Below are positions 1 to 12,509 of a stretch of DNA of 64,000 bases, piece after piece (the first letter of the stretch is position 1; each line of letters opens with the position of its first letter). This DNA is from Angiostrongylus vasorum (taxonomy: Eukaryota > Nematoda > Chromadorea > Rhabditida > Metastrongylidae). The notes beneath the pieces are model-generated. The model searched no databases, had not been told where the DNA came from, and worked only from the letters and a program-made list of their open reading frames with translations. The translations under genes were made by a program, and so were the position numbers. The stretch is taken from assembly GCA_018806985.1 (NCBI GenBank), contig JADANN010000424.1, positions 62,001 through 126,000 of the forward strand, written 5' to 3'.

Positions 1-1817
1 TCTGTCAGAAATCTAAGCTAGATGTGTCAGACAACCTTTTGGATAGATGTCCTTGCATGAGTGCTCCGCCACGACCACTTGCCGAATGTTCGTTATATGG
101 CATAGTCATGAGTAACTGTAACACTGTTTTGAACTATTTTCGGTGAAACTAAAACTGGCAAGTCAATAACCTCAACAGAAAAAGCTTATGCCTTAAATAT
201 CACTCGCAATGGGAACAGCTTCTTCAGACACTACTGTTTAGAGAGGCACATTACCCACCTATATGAGCGATACAAGGATAGTATTCACCAATAATTAGAA
301 TAAGTTGAAAACTCAAAGAAAACGGACAGCGTCTGAAGCAGCTGCTTCTCATGCGATTTAAATTTAAGTTTCGAGTTTTTGCTGTCAAGCTGGTGGATGT
401 GGTTGGCTGAGTCGATTGCATATCATCTCGACCTTCCCACCCTCTGAATAGGGTTAAATCTGCCAAAACGTATCTATTGTGAATAAATAGTGTAATAGCA
501 ACTTCGTATCTGCTCATCAAGAAAACAGTAAATTATTGATGAAATGTGTTCTTCTTGCCTCCTATCTTCTTATCAAAGTTTTTCCATGGAATCACTTTAT
601 TGATATGAAACTTCCTAAAAACTAGTCCAACAAGTATCTGCCAATCGAGCAATTCAAACTGGCGTCTTGCAGTGCATGGAACAAGATCTCCAATTAAAAC
701 CGAAGAAAACGAACCTAAGTGTAACAACGAACAACTCCTAGTTTTTACAAATAGATACATTTCACGGCTGTTCAGCGAGTTTTTGGGCAAGAGTTTTTCT
801 TTCTATCTTTTTTTGGCCGGAACATTTTTGAGTCTAGAAAACCCAGTCGTCACCTTGCTGAGCTCTTCTAAGTAGAACTTCAAGTTCAGATCATAAATGT
901 TATTTGCTCGCATAATGATCCGCCGGAATCCATGATTAGCCGATAGTGAGTACGGTTAGGTAAGTGGAGAAAGCATAGCCCGCGGAATTTGACAGAGTGC
1001 AGGAGTTACTCAACGAATGCTTCAAAGCCGATTGGATTCTCATCGGTCGACCGATGCACGGTATTCAACACTCACCCGTTTTCTGTTTCAAAAAAACCTG
1101 AAAATTAAAGAGAAGTGTGACAGTGTATTTTTATGACATGTATTAACGATAGAAATCTTATTAAACACGTCTTGTTTTCTCCAATGGGTCCAGCTGAATC
1201 AGTTCTGTACGAAACAGTTGCGACTACATTTACCGTATTAGCTGGCCACTGTGCCTCCTGGCGTCAATTTCATTAAACCTACAGCATGCCAATTTTCTGT
1301 GGTTTCTTGTCCGGCTGCCTCGATAGAGTAACGCCTTTACTGATTCACTCACATGGGAGAGAATTTCAAAAAAGCAATTGAGCCATTATTGCAGTAATCT
1401 GAAAAGTGCAGGGTTATCCCTGTAAAAGCGACTTTCATTTCAAATATGAAATAGAATGCATCTCAATTAAAAGCGACACGTTCATTCTGCTAATTACGGA
1501 GTAGAAAAAAAGTGAAAGATATTCCCACTTGTTCTTTTCGTTTCTTTTTTCGAGAAGAAAAAAAGAAAAAAAAGAAAAATGTCGTTGTCGTCTTGAAAAC
1601 TGTATTTCTTAAAGTGTGCTATTATTTGCTTCACCGAAAATAAAGGGTATTGCACCTTAATGACCGCTTATGACTAACATGTCTTTAATGAGAAGACCAG
1701 CAAAACCAGTTCGCTGCAGTCCAACATCGACAAGTTTCAATTTTTTTCGCATAAGGATGAGAAACATCAAGTAGGACCAACCAAACAAATGAAGGGCTTG
1801 GAAATAGCCCAGTTGAC

Positions 1818-1993
1818 TTTTTCACAAAGGGTGGAATACTATGGAGATTTTGTGCAACTCAAATGGAAAAGGCAGAATTCGCTGCGCTTCTCCCAGTTCG
1901 GGAAGATTATTATTGGGATTCGACTGTGATAGATTCGTCTGGTACCGTTTGCTGGTGCCTCCAATCCTGTCATGAGCTTCTGCGTCGATGGAG
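1818..1993 (+). CDS. Candidate internal exon
   Basis: Open frame with ATQMEKAEFAALLPVREDYY, WDSTVIDSSGTVCWCLQSC and LLRRW, ending at a GTATGA donor (1994). A second frame (FSQRVEYYGDFVQLKWKRQ) is also open for part of it, so the true frame is not certain. Unrecognised. Confidence 0.3.
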
Positions 1994-3821
1994 GTATGAA
2001 ATAAAGTAGAGATATGTTCTGTTCGACTCACACCATGCGTGAAATGTCTTTCCCAATCCCACACTCACTTCTCATTCCACCAGAACAACGACTTCTAAAG
2101 AAAGTTGACTGATTGCTGACTTTGCCCAGAATGTTGCACTGAGCTTTCCTCCACGTCGTCACCGGGCTAATCCGCATTCTGTACCTTAAAAATTTTATTA
2201 ACAATACATCAACAGTGAGGTATACTCCCTCCATAACTTTAATTGATACCGTGACCGCCATCACTTTTCAACTCATCAGTCATAATAATGTCGTGTCTCA
2301 CGTTTGAACGGTCACAGAACGCTTTCTGTCAAATTCACTGAAGAAGTTTGCAACGGTTTCGTTGTAGAGGCATGTAGACTTGCCGTACTGTTCAGCGCTA
2401 TGAAATACTTGCTTCCAAGTTCATCCTTACAACTTTCCGAGTCTATCTGTTTTAATACGTCCTCACTGCTAACATTTATTTTTGCCTTAAGGTGAACAGT
2501 TTCACCACGGCTCGGATTAAAAATGTATGAAGTTACAGTTGCCAGGATCGACTTTCTATTAACCTCGGCATTGGAAGCAATCACGAAGTTGTTGGACAGC
2601 ACACATTTACTTCTGTAGAAAAACACACAATACATCTGGCAGTTACTGACCCTAACTGAGCAAACAAGAGCCCAGATGTTTCTTCACTAACGACCAATAC
2701 TCTGCTAACAATCTCAATCAGCTAAACAATCCTCCAGAAAAAAAATCTCAACCAGTCTTCAAGCTAACGCTGTCGGAGGTGGAGCTACTGGCAAATCGTA
2801 TTAGATTCAGATCATACACTATGGTCTTGAATTCCAGTGATGCCTTGGTTGAAAACGAGTCTTGCTGAAAACAGCAGTGGTCGAGACCTTTTGAACTTGA
2901 CAGTTCGCGCACTCCTGCAATCGAGCTGATAAAGTAGTCGGAAGTAGTCGGACGTATTCTTCCATCAAGAGTAGTCCGTACAAATTGAGAGCGTTTTTTG
3001 AACGTTTTTCTTAAGAAGTTGTGAAGCTGTAGACAATGTGGTGTTCAGCGGGCATCTATCCAAGCATAAGAATTTGCTGCTAATAGTAATCGCCTAGCAT
3101 GAAAATACTCGCGCTCTAAATAGCCTTCAAAAAAAGCGCATAATGGAATGTCTAGCGTAGCCGGTTGGATGTTCGCAAACGAAAACCAGCCCTTTCTATG
3201 GAGTAGTTAGTCTTAAATTATCATGGCCAGCACGCGCACAAAAAAAGTACTTTGTAAGTGGCGCTGAATGCCTACGTCTCATTTGTAGCCGATTTATTGA
3301 AAAGAACAGCTCGAAATCGCGAACTATATAGTGGGCCATAAGTTATTGTTGCTGGCAGCCAACAGCTTCCTAGACGAACTGCTTAAATCGACGTCGATCA
3401 ACCTCATTTTGATCACGTTGCTAAATTCATTTCACTTTGAAAAAAATTATCAATGTCAGTTTCACTGATGAGCTAGTATGAAGTTGACACAAAACAAGGA
3501 CCTTCATAGCACGAATAAAGGGCTTTGGATGACAGACTCGAACCATTCCGGCTCTGAAGAAGGTATAGGCGCCGAAACCTTAGTCGAATAAACTTTTTGT
3601 AACAGCCTTGTGTAACCCTATCAACGAAACATAGCATTTACTGAGGTAATTAAACATTAAATTAGTAAGCGAAGAAATGATTCCCCGTAATAAAGACAGA
3701 CCATTAAACGGCAAAGAATAAAGCATGTGATGTTGGCACCCCATACATTCCACTCTAATAAGGATCGTATACAGAACTCCCATCCTCACAGAAAAGTTCA
3801 GTCCGAATTTGTCTACACCGG

Positions 3822-3927
3822 AGGAATGGACAGAGTCTTAATCAGTGCGGAACTTCGAGTCAAACCAATCGCCTTGTGTCTATTGCAGAGCACCTCTAAC
3901 CATTGCGCTACACACGTTCAGGAGAAA
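3822..3927 (-). repeat. SINE-A, head only
   Basis: tRNA-like head of SINE-A (CACCTCTAACCATTGCGC on the plus strand), diverged. Confidence 0.5.
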
Positions 3928-4141
3928 TAGTAAGTGGTACCTAATTTAAGGCAACAGTGGACCACTTTTTTTCATTTGTCACATAATAACAACTAGAAAA
4001 AAAGGAGGCGGAATATTAATTACAGACGTACAGGCATGCCCAGACGTAATAGCTGACATGATTCCGTGACGATTCGCCATTATTCACGTGTTGTACCATA
4101 GTTGCTTCAGTCAGGTAGTCACATCGCGTGCGGCGATCGGA

Positions 4142-4252
4142 ATGTCGCTGCTGCAACGCCCAGACGAGGGCACACTTTCTGGTATACTCCGGAAGCGGTT
4201 CGCGTCGTCATCGGTTTGGTTGCGCTGGGACGGCTTCAAGTTTGAGCCTTAA
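4142..4252 (+). CDS. Candidate first coding exon, 36 codons
   Basis: GC-rich island with MSLLQRPDEGTLSGILRKRF then ASSSVWLRWDGFKFEP and TAA. The composition and residues look coding, and a GTTTGG donor occurs after FASSS. No downstream partner was identified. Confidence 0.3.
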   Translation: MSLLQRPDEGTLSGILRKRFASSSVWLRWDGFKFEP

Positions 4253-4921
4253 GCAGTGCACGCATCACGAGGAATAGCTGCCACCGAGCGAGTGTTTTGT
4301 AATGATACCTCCTGTCAACGCCCTTCCTTCTACATCAAGGTTAACTACCGAAACACGTAAGGCATCTATCTATATGGAGAAAATCACGACCACCACCCAT
4401 AGTTATTTACGACTCCATCAACAACCTTCTTTTCTGAACCTCCTGATCGTAGCTGCTTCTGGACCAGATATTTTCACAGGATATCACAAAACGCGCAATT
4501 TTAAAACTGAAAATAACGACGAAGAAAATGGATTCAAAGGAAGACGAGGTGATTGAGGAAAAGCAGCAACAGTCGTAGCACGAAATTGTTACCTATCAGT
4601 GGCTAAGAATGTTCGCTTCCATAAGTCATTGATGTGAACGAATTCGTTCCTTCAATTGTGAATACAAACTTTTCATCAGTGGCTCGGATTACATCACTCG
4701 TTGGGTGCACCGTTACGATTCTAGATGAAATCACGAAAAGTAGAAGTTATTTTCGCTTCTAGTGAAACGTTGAAACACTTATTTTACAACGATTTCGTTC
4801 TCAATGCCGGCATCGGATTCTAACAAGTCGAGAGAATGGAATTCGTTCGCAAGAGTTCAGACGATTGCCACACTAGAAGAACCACACTGTAACTGACAAA
4901 TCAGTGAACATTCCCGTTGTT

Positions 4922-5149
4922 TCATTTAAGAATCTCATTCACGTGCTCCTTTTCAAAGTAGCATTTTTTCACAACTTTTCCAATGATCTCCTGTATTTTT
5001 GCTTTACTTAGAAGTAGAATGGCATCAGACCCTTCCGTATGAGCACGCGTTATTTCTGAAGAATCAATAGAAATCAAGTTCTCTCCGTTTTTTTTTGACC
5101 AATCAATTCCTGTGAACATTTGGTAATGAGCAAGGATACGCAACCAATC
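4922..5149 (-). CDS. Terminal exon of an unrecognised gene (copy 1 of a tandem duplication)
   Basis: After a canonical TTTCAG acceptor: WLRILAHYQMFTGIDWSKKN then SKAKIQEIIGKVVKKCYF and TGA at 4922. A short upstream exon (about 5237-5203, CAKLPKY, donor GTGAGC) joins it in phase. Lysine/glutamate-rich and probably helical. Function unknown. The last 150 bases are duplicated at 5366-5520. Confidence 0.45.
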   Translation of the reverse strand, partial: DWLRILAHYQMFTGIDWSKKNGENLISIDSSEITRAHTEGSDAILLLSKAKIQEIIGKVVKKCYFEKEHVNEILK

Positions 5150-5407
5150 TGAAATAGGTAAGAGGAGTTAATTGTCCGGCATTGGATAAGTATTCGCTCA
5201 CCATATTTTGGCAGTTTCGCGCATTCCCTTCTACATCAACTCTGTGTCGCCATCAGGTTCTATCATGGTCATTGATGTTCTTGTTAGAAAGTCATCTACC
5301 TCATTTTGTCACGAAATGGCTGAAACCTGATTGTCTTGAAGTCCACAGAACCATTTAAATACGTACACTAGAAGAACTACATTGTAAATGAGAAGTCAGT
5401 GAACATT

Positions 5408-5735
5408 CCCGTTGTTTCCTTTAAAAAATCCCATTCACGCGCTCTATTTTTAAAGCAGCACTTTCCATAACTTTTTCAACAATCTCCTGTATTTTTGCTT
5501 TATTTCGTAGTTGAATGGCGTAATTCAATCGTGATTGCTCAGAATGCCGATCTTGTAAGAGATTTTTCCTGTACAAGTGAAATTAGAGCTCTACCTAGTC
5601 CTTCCTCTGGAGTGACCCGTTTCTTGTATGTTTTCAGCATGTAACGCCTCCAGAATTCTTTCTTTAAGATTCTTAAGTGTGGAGCGTTTACGACTCCAGT
5701 TGTGACAACCAGCTGGAGTACTCGTTATGCTTGCT
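5408..5735 (-). CDS. Terminal exons of an unrecognised gene (copy 2 of the duplication)
   Basis: The minus frame reads GCHNWSRKRSTLKNLKERI then LEALHAENIQETGHSRGRT (about 5729-5597, donor GTAGAG). After a GTACAG acceptor (about 5572) it reads YAIQLRNKAKIQEIVEKVME then ERVNGIF and TAA at about 5408. The KAKIQEI block and flanks match copy 1. Could be an old mobile-element protein; not recognised. Confidence 0.4.
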
Positions 5736-6478
5736 GATGGGTTACGCAGCCTACGATGGTGGTGCAGTCATACGTTGACCGTGGGTGTGCCATCATATGG
5801 TGGACCGGCGCACAAAAACTCTAGGCCCAGATCTCGGCGTCGGTAGGCGGGGCCAGACACGCAGGCCCTTTAAAAGTCGATCAGGTCGACTCAGTGAGTG
5901 CCACACTGATCTGCTACGTTCTCTCCTTCTACACGCCATGGTGAGGTCTCTTACAGTTTTCATTTCGGCTCATGTTCATGATTCTCTGTTAACTAAAGCA
6001 CAACTGAGCACCTTATTCCCGCTGTTAGCTTCTATTCAGCCCATTAAATATTCTGTTTGGTCTTTTTGTGAGTCTGTAGAAACCTATGGTCTTCAAATTT
6101 TAAATACCTACGTAGCGCAGGAGTGCAGCCTTAGAAAACTCGTCATTGCAGTTTCACTGAATCCATCGTCACCTCAAAAAACTGATCAAGGAACTTAGCA
6201 ACGAGAGCCATCCACTGTACTAACAAGCAAAGAACGTTGTTATGAAATAGCTCCGTAGCCGTAAACGATAAGCTATGCAAATCAAAAGATAATAAAGCGC
6301 CATTCTTTTTTCTGAGGTGATCGTAGTGATACTGAAACTCCAGTTAGGGAGGTGTTTGCTAACGCTTGTTACTCAGATTCTCTAAAATGCCTGGAATCGG
6401 TGGAAAGATCTCAGGTCTCTACTTCTAAGCCATTACTTTCCTAATCTATTTGAAGGAATTTAAAAGTATTAAAAAATC

Positions 6479-7024
6479 ATGCTGTTGTTTTGAAATTAGT
6501 GATATTTCAATAACAATGAGTGAGTGGCCTTTAAGACGATGTTCTCTTTTGCAGCGCACTTTTTCTGGTGCTAGCTCTTCTTATTGCACCGTCATTAGCT
6601 TGTCTTCCTGGCCTCGGAGGTCCACCCCCTTGTTGTCCTGTAGCTCCACCACCTCCTCCACCTCCACCACCTCCACCACCTCCACCACCACCACCTCCAC
6701 CAGCAGCACCACACTGTGTGCCACCACCAGTTTGTGCAGGACCGATGTGAGTGAATGTACTATTTATGATAGTCGGTTTTGCACTATGATAGAAATTTGA
6801 ACTGGTTCCACTTTTGGTGAGCGGATGTGTAAATCTCATTGACGATCTAAGTACTCTTTTTTTGCACAGCTCCATGAAGTCGCGTTGTTGATTTCAGGTA
6901 CCCAGCTCCTGCTCCTAGCTATCAGCCTCCACCACCGCCGCCACCACCGCCGCCACCCCCACTGCCACCACCGCCTCCACCAGCAGCATACCCAGTTCCT
7001 GGTGCTTATGGGGCGGGAAAGTAA
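6479..7024 (+). CDS. Small secreted proline-rich peptide
   Basis: Three exons: 6479-6486, 6555-6746 and 6898-7024, with introns of 68 and 151 bases. The product is about 110 residues. It has a clean signal peptide (MLFALFLVLALLIAPSLA), a CCPV cysteine pair, a run of about 19 prolines, HCVPPPVCAG, then a second proline run and YPVPGAYGAGK before TAA. Donor 2 is GTGAGT and acceptor 3 is TTTCAG; donor 1 (GTTTTG) is weak but gives the start and signal peptide. An AATAAA polyadenylation signal lies at 7069-7074, 45 bases after the stop. Likely a secreted cuticle- or mucus-type structural peptide (inference). Confidence 0.6.
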
Positions 7025-7068
7025 TATAGAATAGCTATTCTGTCTGTATATAATCGTTTTTTTGAAAG

Positions 7069-7074
7069 AATAAA
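7069..7074 (+). terminator. Polyadenylation signal AATAAA
   Basis: AATAAA 45 bases after the stop of the proline-rich peptide gene. Confidence 0.5.
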
Positions 7075-8232
7075 TGGTTTCTAATAATATTATCTAAGTG
7101 GTTGGGATCAGCCATCACTACAACTGAAAGTGTGACAATTTCGCTCAACCCTATCCATCTGCGCGATTTAAATGCTTTGATTATTTTAAGACAACCGATT
7201 CAGTTACAAGAAGATGCCGTAAGTGCAGTGACTAGAAATATCATGTAATGCCATCACTGTCTCTGGTAAGACTCCGCACAAGACCGACCAAGATCACAAT
7301 CCTTTGGGACCACCAAATTGGTAGCAGATTTGTGTGATAAACATTCAGAATCATCGAATATTCGTAGATCCGAGATATGGCAGTGCGTAACCCTGAGCTA
7401 TTACTTTTTCCAGGTCTTTTTTCACTAAGTTCCCAATTCTAGCTTAAGTGTGATGGTCAAAGAGCGAAGAAATCTCTTGCTTGAGAAAACGGGACCGTAA
7501 GAAAAAGGAAGAAATAGGTGGATACGTGCAATGACTCTCGATTAAATAGTCGTAGTGAGAAAGTTGATTGAATTTCTTTTTCAAGGATTCTTGTGAAGAT
7601 CTTACAAAGCTGGATTGTAGAAATGCTGCGTATGCTCGTCGAAATTCGGATGTGAGGACCTTATTATTTCTATATTTCTTGTTGTGTGCACAAATCTACT
7701 GCACTCATCGAAATCGCGGTCAAAAGCGAAAACTATGAAGAATGTTGTTCAAGGGTAGCCGTTTAGCGCACAAAGCAATTGATCGGTCACAAGTATAGGG
7801 ATCATTTCCTAACGATTTTGACTCGTTCACTTTCGAAGATGAACAAGTTTGAAATTCTACACATGTGGAAATTTAACAGTGAATGGTTCCGAAAGTTCAC
7901 TACTGCAGAGCTTTGAGAGAACCACAGTCCTCTAAATGTGCTGTTCGTAGCCGACTAACAACTCCCGTCTGGCATCTGCATGGGAAGAACACCGAAACCT
8001 GTCAGTCAGAGTGTGAATGGGCCAAATTAATGTAAACCATGGTCGATTCTGGATTAGAGTGCGCTGATCATCAAGAAGAAAGAAGCTGGGTTATGGGCAG
8101 CCTATTTCGCTTCTTTTGATTGTGCAGCTCATATTCAAGAACAAGATTGATCTCAAGGACGACTGGAGTGGCTCTTCTTTTTCTGTCTAATGCACTTGTG
8201 GGATTCTAGAGGAGGGCGAGTCGGCTTCTCTT

Positions 8233-8631
8233 ATGGGAGCCATTTGTGACAGTTATTTCAGACAATATTGGTTTATAGAATTAGACACTACTGACAGTTT
8301 CCATTATTCGCTGCCTCTGTCAATTACTGTGTCGACGGCGGTGATCACAGACCACCTTAATGAACAGCTTAAAGTTTGGGCTTTTTCTTTTGATCAAACA
8401 GTAAATATTTTAAGACATCTAGCCGATTCTTTGGAGATTTTGCTGGAACGCATGGTTTCTGTCCTTTTAAAAAAAGCAAGTTATTGCTCAGAATGGGAAA
8501 AACCCGAAATTAGACCGAAAAAAGGAGTTAGGAATGCGTTGCATGACATTCCAGTGGGAGACTTTCTTGCGACTCTCATGAAATCGGAACAAAGTGATCT
8601 TTCCTATGAAGGAATTCCAGTGATGAGCTGA
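8233..8631 (+). CDS. Single open frame of 132 codons, unknown
   Basis: MGAICDSYFRQYWFIELDTT to YEGIPVMS and TGA. Mixed composition without low complexity, with segments DHLNEQLKVWAF and LEILLERMVSVLLKK that look helical. No family recognised. It may be a terminal exon. Confidence 0.35.
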   Translation: MGAICDSYFRQYWFIELDTTDSFHYSLPLSITVSTAVITDHLNEQLKVWAFSFDQTVNILRHLADSLEILLERMVSVLLKKASYCSEWEKPEIRPKKGVRNALHDIPVGDFLATLMKSEQSDLSYEGIPVMS

Positions 8632-9264
8632 TATGATGCGCCCTTTTTTTTTGCGTACGATCGTCCTAATGTCCTCTCCTTAACGTCCTTTCGACCACTC
8701 TGCTTTTTCCAGAGCCGTTTTTCCGTTGTGTACGTCTTCAGGAAGTGAGACCAGCCCTTACACCGTTGTTCACACGAGAAGATAATTGGAATTCGAACGA
8801 GATCCGTAGTTCGAAAACCTCAATTAAACGCTGGGTGAGCTTTTTAGGTCGTTTAATCTCTCACTTCTAAGCCTATCGTAACAACGTTGTTTATGCGACG
8901 GCCAAGCGAAGAAACACCGTGGGCGATCGGATCGGATTATTTCGATTCGCAGCATTAAATACAACCGATATATTCAGAAATTAGTGAGAAACCCTTTCCC
9001 AAGCTAGTCAGTCTGGTAGAAAATTTCTCAATTATGACAAAGTTAGCAATATATCCTCACGATTTACTGTTCAATTCTTCCTTGACACTGCCGGACCAGG
9101 TGCAGCTTTCAATTTTTCTTGGATTGTTCTCCTGAAGCACAAATCTCTCTGAGGGGAAAAAAATTCTATCTCCCATTCGTTGTATGAATAGTTGTCTATC
9201 GATAGCTGGATTTAAAACATGAAAGTCTCTATGGCTTCATCTTTTTTTGGCTTATTCGTCTAGT

Positions 9265-9360
9265 TGGATTGTCGGCTGCACGAACGGCGACGACGGCCGC
9301 CTTGGCGAACGATTGGCCAGAACGTGACAGACAAGAAATTGACGAGAGGCAACAACTCAA
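9265..9360 (+). CDS. Exon-like fragment
   Basis: GC-rich stretch reading ARTATTAALANDWPERDRQE then IDERQQLKHR before TAA. Charged and probably helical. Another frame is open over the same bases (MDCRLHERRRRPPW). Weak. Confidence 0.2.
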
Positions 9361-9821
9361 GCACCGTTAATCGGAACTGGAAGAGTCGACGACCTCAGCC
9401 TGAAACTCCTCTCCCAACAAACTTTTGCAGTCGTCGAAACGTCAACTATTCTTTGCTAATAAACTCTGCAATGCCAACCTTGTGTTTGCTCAGTGAAAAA
9501 AAAACACTGAATTACCAATCAATGCCTAGCTTAATAGAAAGCCGCTCTTGGAAACTTCTGAAACTTTGTTTACTTCACAAAAATATTCAAGCGATAGTTT
9601 CTATTAGATGGAGAGGCCATACAACAAAAGGAAAGTAAAACGACGTATAAACACAGAGCACTCGGTATCGATCAATGCCACAGGAATTCGCCAAATTTGG
9701 GAAAAAAAAACCCAAAAATTCTAAAGTATATTTGGTTTATACAATGGTTCCGCCTGATCTATCGATGTACGAAGCCATTTTGTTCTCTCTGGCAAATTTA
9801 ATACCATAGTCCGCCCTGCAG

Positions 9822-9912
9822 AGATGGAGGGCTCGGTTTTCCCGAGATCAGAGGTCGAGCCAGTAATCAAGTGTGTGCTCAAAGACACCTCTAACCACTA
9901 CCATGCATATGG
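9822..9912 (-). repeat. SINE-A, head only, diverged
   Basis: Matches the head region (TGGAGGGCTCGG... CACCTCTAACCACT) but is decayed. Confidence 0.4.
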
Positions 9913-12110
9913 CATTAGTAAATATTTTCAAAACTCAATCCCGTTATCGAAATATTTGTACCTATCTATTATTTATAAACCAATCACGTACTCAAACACT
10001 TTTGTAGGTCCCTTCAATTGGCCTAACTTGCTGGCTAGACGACAAGCCGGTTCTTTCCCAAAACCCACGCAAGCCTTTCTGAGGCTTTCCCACGTCTTCT
10101 TCACTTGTTCACAACAATATTAGTTCACAGAATGGTACTGATTCCAGGTACTGGTTCACTCTTAAGTGGGTTTCCCAATGGAAATATCGGACTCGTTCTC
10201 ATCCTAGAGATCTTGCTGGGAAGTGAATCCTGGTTGCTCGTTACAGTTTTACACCAATAATCGCAAACTAACCTTGAAAGGTGTAATTTACACAGTTGGA
10301 AGACTTTATTTGGAATATTTCTAACATCGTTTATTGAAAGTTTGGCTGCGAAACTCCAGTACATCCCCAGTTTTCTTTTCCAGTGTCCCGCAACTGCTAG
10401 AGTACCAGAGAAGCAAAAAAGAGCGGATGGAATTATTGCCTTTAGTTATCAATAAATTTGCCCTTTTACCCTTTTTTCCATGACAATTTCCTTCGTTACG
10501 AAACCTGAAGCTCTAGACAAGTTCTGTGGGATTAAATAAAAGCAGGCATTGACAGTGTTGTGGCCGTTAGGAATAACTGGAGGAGTCATGTGAAATTTTT
10601 CCCAGTCTAATTGACTCAGGTTTTATTTCCTCGATGACGAAGCTTGGACCACTGCTAATGGGATAACACATAAACAGGCTTTCGGAAGTTTAACCTGCGT
10701 GCCATTTTACTAGATCATCGATCCTCAGTAAATCAAGGAATGCGGATGCTGTACTGATTGAGTTCTCATGTGAATATTCCGATCCAAAATTAACGACGTA
10801 CACATATTTGTCCCACATGCGAAAATGTGACGTCGCTTCAACACTTTTCACCATCGGATATATATATGGTCATTAGTCGTTGATCATGTCGACGTAACGA
10901 CCAAAGAAGGGATGGTATGAGGATTTACGACGCTTCGACCATTCAAGTTGAATAGCACAGTAGGAGGTCATCGCTCAGAAAAACTGCTTTTGCTCGATCC
11001 TGCTGTTTCATTCTTTAAAGATGCGCGACGAAACCAGCTAGAAAGCGTAAACCTTATCTGATATTCGATGTGATCAAAATTTTGTTCTCAGCAAAATGAA
11101 TATGGTGAAAAGGCAGCATTGACTTACTGAACTTACTAAGATTTCTCTACATCTCACTACCTCTTTAATGAGTGGGAACTTCGTGGTTATCATTAGCGTC
11201 GATAGCCGGGCTTTCATGTACCCATTGCAATTAATTATTCGGGCAGAAAAAAGCATAGCAGCATTCCTGGGCTAATGATACGCCAGCAAGCCATGTCTTA
11301 GCATGTCTGATCCATTTTGCTGAAGAAGAATCCCTTTCAAAGTCCAATTCATTTGCTGGTATGGGCTTTTTGTCTTTCAAAAAACGAACCCAGTTATTGG
11401 TATCAGAAACAAACGACTTGAAGGCTTGGAATAGCAGGCACGTTGCTGGATAATTGCTAAGCGTCGCGTGAATGGATGCTTAGGCGGGTTGATTGCAACA
11501 ACGACTGCTTATTGCGTTCAGGTCTAATCCTATCGGAACCGGGAACTTTATGCTTCCTCAGAGAGACAGCAAAATGTTAGAGTTACTAAAAACAAAACTG
11601 CGTGTGCGACACCATCCGTTTGATGACCATCCTAACAGGTCGTCAAAAAAGCACTCATACATGAAATTGGGTTGTTTTTCACTTACAGAGCAAAGTGGAC
11701 GCCTTCTTAGAGAGGAGGATGGCCTACTTTGATCATTTAAATGCCATAAACACGACGTTTTTAATGGAACATCTTGAAGATTTTTTTATGCACTGGACTT
11801 TCTGGTCTTTGCGCAACTTCGTGGACTTGATCGTTAGATGTAGTTATCGATGACACAAACCACTTCCCGTTGTGGCATCATTCTATCAGCTTCGTTATCT
11901 CTGCATCAGTGAGCTCTTTGCTTTCGCTAGTGGGAGTTTTAAATGTGCAAATTTTTCGTATTCGTAGCCGATGTGACCAGTCGTGGTCTGCTTGCGCAGT
12001 ACGGCAAATGACGAGGAAAGATTTTAAAAATCTTTACCCCAAAAAAATCACAGCTTACGAAGGCGCTGCTAAGGTTCCATATGGAATTATCACTTCTATC
12101 TTCGTTCTGA

Positions 12111-12391
12111 GGCGCGTGTGGCGCAGTGGTCGGAGGCGCCCAGCAACACACACGTGGAATCGATTCCCACCCCCATGGCCCACCCCTTCCATCTCTCCGG
12201 GGTCGACAGATTGGTACCAGACTTGTCTGAGAGGATAGGAGCACTGGCTCGATCCATCGGCAGACCACCGAAAGTCATTGTAAAGGCCAGATGTGCATTC
12301 AATCACCTCCAACGATACTTAATGAAGTCGAATGTATGGCGCATCCCTCACTGATCAGCGCCGAGAGCTTCGTCCTTTATCCTTTATCTTC
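12111..12391 (+). repeat. SINE-A, full-length copy
   Basis: Good reference copy. The head has box A-like TGGCGCAGTGGT and box B-like GGAATCGATTCC. The body contains CCAGACTTGTCTGAGAGGAT and CACTGGCTCGAT; the tail ends in TCCTTTATCCTTTATC. The tRNA-like head plus unrelated body and short tail repeat define a tRNA-derived SINE. Confidence 0.85.
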
Positions 12392-12509
12392 GTTCTTGCC
12401 GATTGATTAAATTTGGCCGTAGGCAAGTTAGGAGATGGGCTGATCCTCATGTTTTCAAACCCGAAGTCATTTGATGCAAGGAATGGTGAAGGATCGGATG
12501 GCTAGGTAG

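Noticed and set aside
6531..6875. Poly-glycine protein on the minus strand
   Set aside because: It is the antisense of the proline-rich peptide gene. The plus strand has a signal peptide, splice sites and a polyadenylation signal.
12111..12170. tRNA genes at the many GCGCAGTGGT...GATTCGATCC sites
   Set aside because: Boxes A and B are present but no cloverleaf or acceptor stem can be drawn, and each is followed by the same SINE body. Treated as SINE heads.
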